From positions 62,001 through 126,000 of the forward strand of contig NZ_JAAKZG010000007.1 of assembly GCF_011045115.1 (NCBI RefSeq): 64,000 bases of DNA, read 5' to 3'. The notes beneath the pieces are model-generated. The model made no database searches. It was given only the letters and a program-made list of their open reading frames with translations, and was not told the origin of the DNA. The DNA is from Mesorhizobium zhangyense. Its GTDB lineage: Bacteria > Pseudomonadota > Alphaproteobacteria > Rhizobiales > Rhizobiaceae. Below are positions 62,014 through 64,000 of the stretch, piece by piece; within the stretch, counting starts at the first letter, position 1; every line of letters starts with the position of its first letter. The position numbers and the translations under genes are program-made.

Positions 62014-62973
62014 TCAGAGGGGTTTGCCTTCGCGCGTGTAGACCCGGTTTCTGACGGAACGGAACTCATCCGTCATGGACTTCATTTCTTCTTCGCCGCC
62101 CGGAGAGACGATCTCCACTATGTGGTCCCGCACGGCCTCGGGCCCGATACCCTCGATCCGGTCTGCCATCCAGCCTGCATTGAGACCGCGATGCACACGC
62201 GCATAGCGTCCGGCCTGCGCGGAGATGCATTCGCCGGTGACGGCGCATTCCTCGCTGGCGAGGTAAAGCGTTGCTGCCGTGACGGTCTGCGGCGGCGAGC
62301 GATGTGCGATATCGCGCTGGTAGCCGACATTGGCGGCTGCATCGCGGGCTGCGATGGCCGTCGCCGGATTTTCCTGCGCCATGAGCGAGACAGCGAAAGG
62401 CAGGATGCCGTTGACCTTGATGCCGAGCGGCTCACCTTCCATCGCCAGCGCCGGAACCAGTCCAAGCATGGCGGCCTTCGCGGCGACGTAGGCGCTGTTG
62501 CCTTCCATCCCAAAGCTCGCGGCTGAACTTGTCATGACGACGCGGCCGTAGCCCGCTTTCGCCATATGCCGCCAGGCTGGCTGGGTCACGTTGAAGGCGG
62601 CATTCAGATGCACGTCGATCGTCCAGCGGGCCAGCTCGAGATCTGTGTCGGCGAACATGCTGCGCCGGAGAACCCCGGCATTGTTGATGAGGATGTCGAT
62701 CCGGCCGAAGTGCTCTATGGCGAGATCGGAAATAGCCGTGGCTGCCAGTGGATCCGTGATGTCGTGCGTCGACGCGATCGCCTGCGCGCCGGCGGCGCGA
62801 ATTTCGGCGGCAACGTCTTCAGCCCTGGAACTGCCCGCTGTCTCCCCTGGACCGATATCGTTGACGATGACCTGTGCGCCGCGCGCCGCCAGCGTCAGGG
62901 CATAGTCCCGGCCAATGCCACGCCCTGCGCCGGTAACGATTGCAACGCGCCCGTCGAACCGGATGTCGCTCAT
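62014..62973 (-). CDS. SDR family 3-hydroxyacyl-CoA-dehydrogenase-like protein
   Basis: 319 residues from the ATG at 62973, preceded by GGAGG; the open frame upstream is not coding. TGAGRGIGRDYALTLAARGAQVIVNDIG is the start of the MFE-2/HSD17B4-like (3R)-hydroxyacyl-CoA dehydrogenase subgroup. NNAGV, Ser in MTSSAAS and YxxxK in SAYVAAKAA are present. It is longer than plain SDRs, with a C-terminal tail (about 250-319). It is convergent with the P450 operon and follows the MaoC-type gene, a pairing that mimics the two halves of peroxisomal multifunctional enzyme. Confidence 0.88.
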   Translation of the reverse strand: MSDIRFDGRVAIVTGAGRGIGRDYALTLAARGAQVIVNDIGPGETAGSSRAEDVAAEIRAAGAQAIASTHDITDPLAATAISDLAIEHFGRIDILINNAGVLRRSMFADTDLELARWTIDVHLNAAFNVTQPAWRHMAKAGYGRVVMTSSAASFGMEGNSAYVAAKAAMLGLVPALAMEGEPLGIKVNGILPFAVSLMAQENPATAIAARDAAANVGYQRDIAHRSPPQTVTAATLYLASEECAVTGECISAQAGRYARVHRGLNAGWMADRIEGIGPEAVRDHIVEIVSPGGEEEMKSMTDEFRSVRNRVYTREGKPL

Positions 62974-63028
62974 TGTGTTCCTCCTTGATCGCGACGGCCC
63001 GGGAAAATCCGGCGCTGTCGATTGCATC

Positions 63029-64000
63029 TCAGTAACCGGCATTCCGATAGGGTCCGCAGCCGCGCCGGTAAATAAGCAGGTTGCGCGTATAGGCACAGAC
63101 GAGGCGGTCGCCCGCATAGGCGCGGGTATCGACGGTGGCGATTCCCTGGTCCGGGCGCGAGGACGATCCGCGTACCGCTGTGACGGTCGATTCCGCCTGC
63201 AGGCTATCGCCCGGCCGGACAGGCGAGGGCATGGAAATTCCCGTCCAGCCGAGGTTCGCCACCACGCGGCCGAATGTGCGGGTGGTGAGTGCAGTAACAG
63301 CGCCGAGAACCAGGGGCTCCCACACCATTTCGGTGAATTCGGGATGGGCAGAGCGATAATTTGGATCATGCCACCGCGGATTGATCTCCAGCGACCTCAG
63401 AGCAGCAAGCCGGCTCTCCTCCACGCTGAGACTGCGTGTCGGCCAGTGCTCGAAGGTCTCGCCGGGCACCAGATCTTCGAAAAACAGTCCCGTCTGCTCG
63501 ACGAGGGCGCCGTCCTCGGCCTCATGGTAGAGGGCGAAACGGTCCTCATCCGCGATCGGCGCGGCGGATCGGTCCTCCGGATGGCGGCCTGTTCGATAGA
63601 CTTCGATTCGACAGTCGATCTTGGCCGCGACCTTGCCGTCCCGGTTGCGGCCTTCGATGCTCAGTGTCGCTTCGCCGACATCGCCGTCGCAGCCCGGAGA
63701 CAGGGCGATGACCTCGGATTCGGAATAGAGCGTGTCGTCGCCCCTGATCGGGGCGGTCAGCGCCAGGCTGTCGATGCCGAGGAGGGCGCGGCGGCGATAC
63801 CAACTGCGCGAAATCATGCCCATGAATCTCTGCACCGTCATTGTGCTGACGGTCAGCGGGTGCTGCCATTCGGTATTGGCGGCGTAGCGGCTGTCATAGT
63901 GGAGATGGGCGTTGTTGATCAGATCGACCGCGTCGAGATGATTGTCGCGCTGCGAAACGTCGATGCCGGGCCGATGCCGGATGCGCAGGCCCGGCGTCAA
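63029..64000 (-). CDS. MaoC-type double hotdog dehydratase/hydratase (5' end outside window)
   Basis: At least 323 residues; the frame runs off the window end and no convincing start is seen. Two hotdog-type halves are visible, the second with FFEDLVPGETFEHWPTRS and the turn FGRVVANLGW, like mesaconyl-CoA hydratase/beta-methylmalyl-CoA dehydratase-type MaoC proteins. It would add or remove water at a CoA thioester. It lies 55 nt upstream of the SDR at 62973 in the same direction, suggesting one beta-oxidation-like unit that could process the acid released by the retro-Claisen step. Confidence 0.85.
   Translation of the reverse strand: MTPGLRIRHRPGIDVSQRDNHLDAVDLINNAHLHYDSRYAANTEWQHPLTVSTMTVQRFMGMISRSWYRRRALLGIDSLALTAPIRGDDTLYSESEVIALSPGCDGDVGEATLSIEGRNRDGKVAAKIDCRIEVYRTGRHPEDRSAAPIADEDRFALYHEAEDGALVEQTGLFFEDLVPGETFEHWPTRSLSVEESRLAALRSLEINPRWHDPNYRSAHPEFTEMVWEPLVLGAVTALTTRTFGRVVANLGWTGISMPSPVRPGDSLQAESTVTAVRGSSSRPDQGIATVDTRAYAGDRLVCAYTRNLLIYRRGCGPYRNAGY

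Noticed and set aside
1-64000. tRNA, rRNA, CRISPR arrays, intact prophage or integrative element
   Set aside because: No cloverleaf-like, rRNA-like or spaced-repeat pattern was seen in any gap, and no integrase or intact transposase gene was found.

Overview
The window is about 60 percent GC, densely coded chromosome or megaplasmid DNA from an alphaproteobacterium, most likely of the order Hyphomicrobiales (Rhizobiales: Rhizobiaceae, Phyllobacteriaceae or Brucellaceae). The reasons are a complete chvE-gguABC locus with a divergent gbpR-type regulator, three DUF982 genes, class III cyclases with TPR tails, and many ABC importers paired with GntR or LysR regulators. I saw no rRNA, tRNA or CRISPR array.

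Layout. 1-8100: efflux. The end of one RND pump gene, a LysR regulator, then an operon of a pseudo-hydrolase, a membrane-fusion protein and a MexF-like RND pump behind a textbook SoxR-type promoter. 8298-17913: a GntR regulator and a catabolic operon (DUF1185 protein, alpha/beta hydrolase, flavin reductase, luciferase-like monooxygenase, aldehyde dehydrogenase) ending in a PotDBCA-like importer. The enzyme set recalls the Rut ring-opening pathway. 18054-29038: a signalling and oxidation island with a LuxR-type regulator, two class III adenylate cyclases, a Crp-family regulator, a 1391-residue cytochrome P450/DyP-peroxidase membrane fusion preceded by a perfect TGTGA-N6-TCACA site, and three DUF982 genes.

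29273-36471: the sugar locus chvE-gguA-gguB-gguC-SDR, with gbpR divergent. 36500-41567: a GntR regulator divergent from a two-permease NitT/TauT-type importer and a fumarylpyruvate-hydrolase-like enzyme. 41598-48823: a second GntR regulator, a sugar-acid-type dehydrogenase pair, an FrcBCA-like sugar importer whose binding protein is divergent from its ATPase and permease, and a 2-hydroxyacid dehydrogenase. Three TTGTC-type palindromes sit in these intergenic regions. 48967-49179: a decayed IS6-family remnant abutting argE (49182-50339). 50598-53855: a trimethylamine-dehydrogenase-like flavoprotein and a LysR regulator.

54158-64000: a Liv-type importer followed by a 6-oxocamphor-hydrolase-like enzyme, a [2Fe-2S] ferredoxin, a CYP199-like P450 and an SDR, then a convergent SDR and a MaoC-type hydratase cut by the window end. 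Together these could hydroxylate a cyclic substrate, oxidise the alcohol to a beta-diketone, open the ring by retro-Claisen cleavage and feed the acid into beta-oxidation-type steps.

The most unusual content is the 18.9-27.8 kb module: two cAMP synthases, a Crp-type receptor and a membrane P450-peroxidase fusion carrying a matching Crp site. The P450 half lacks the usual acid-alcohol pair for O2 activation, which suggests peroxide-driven chemistry.
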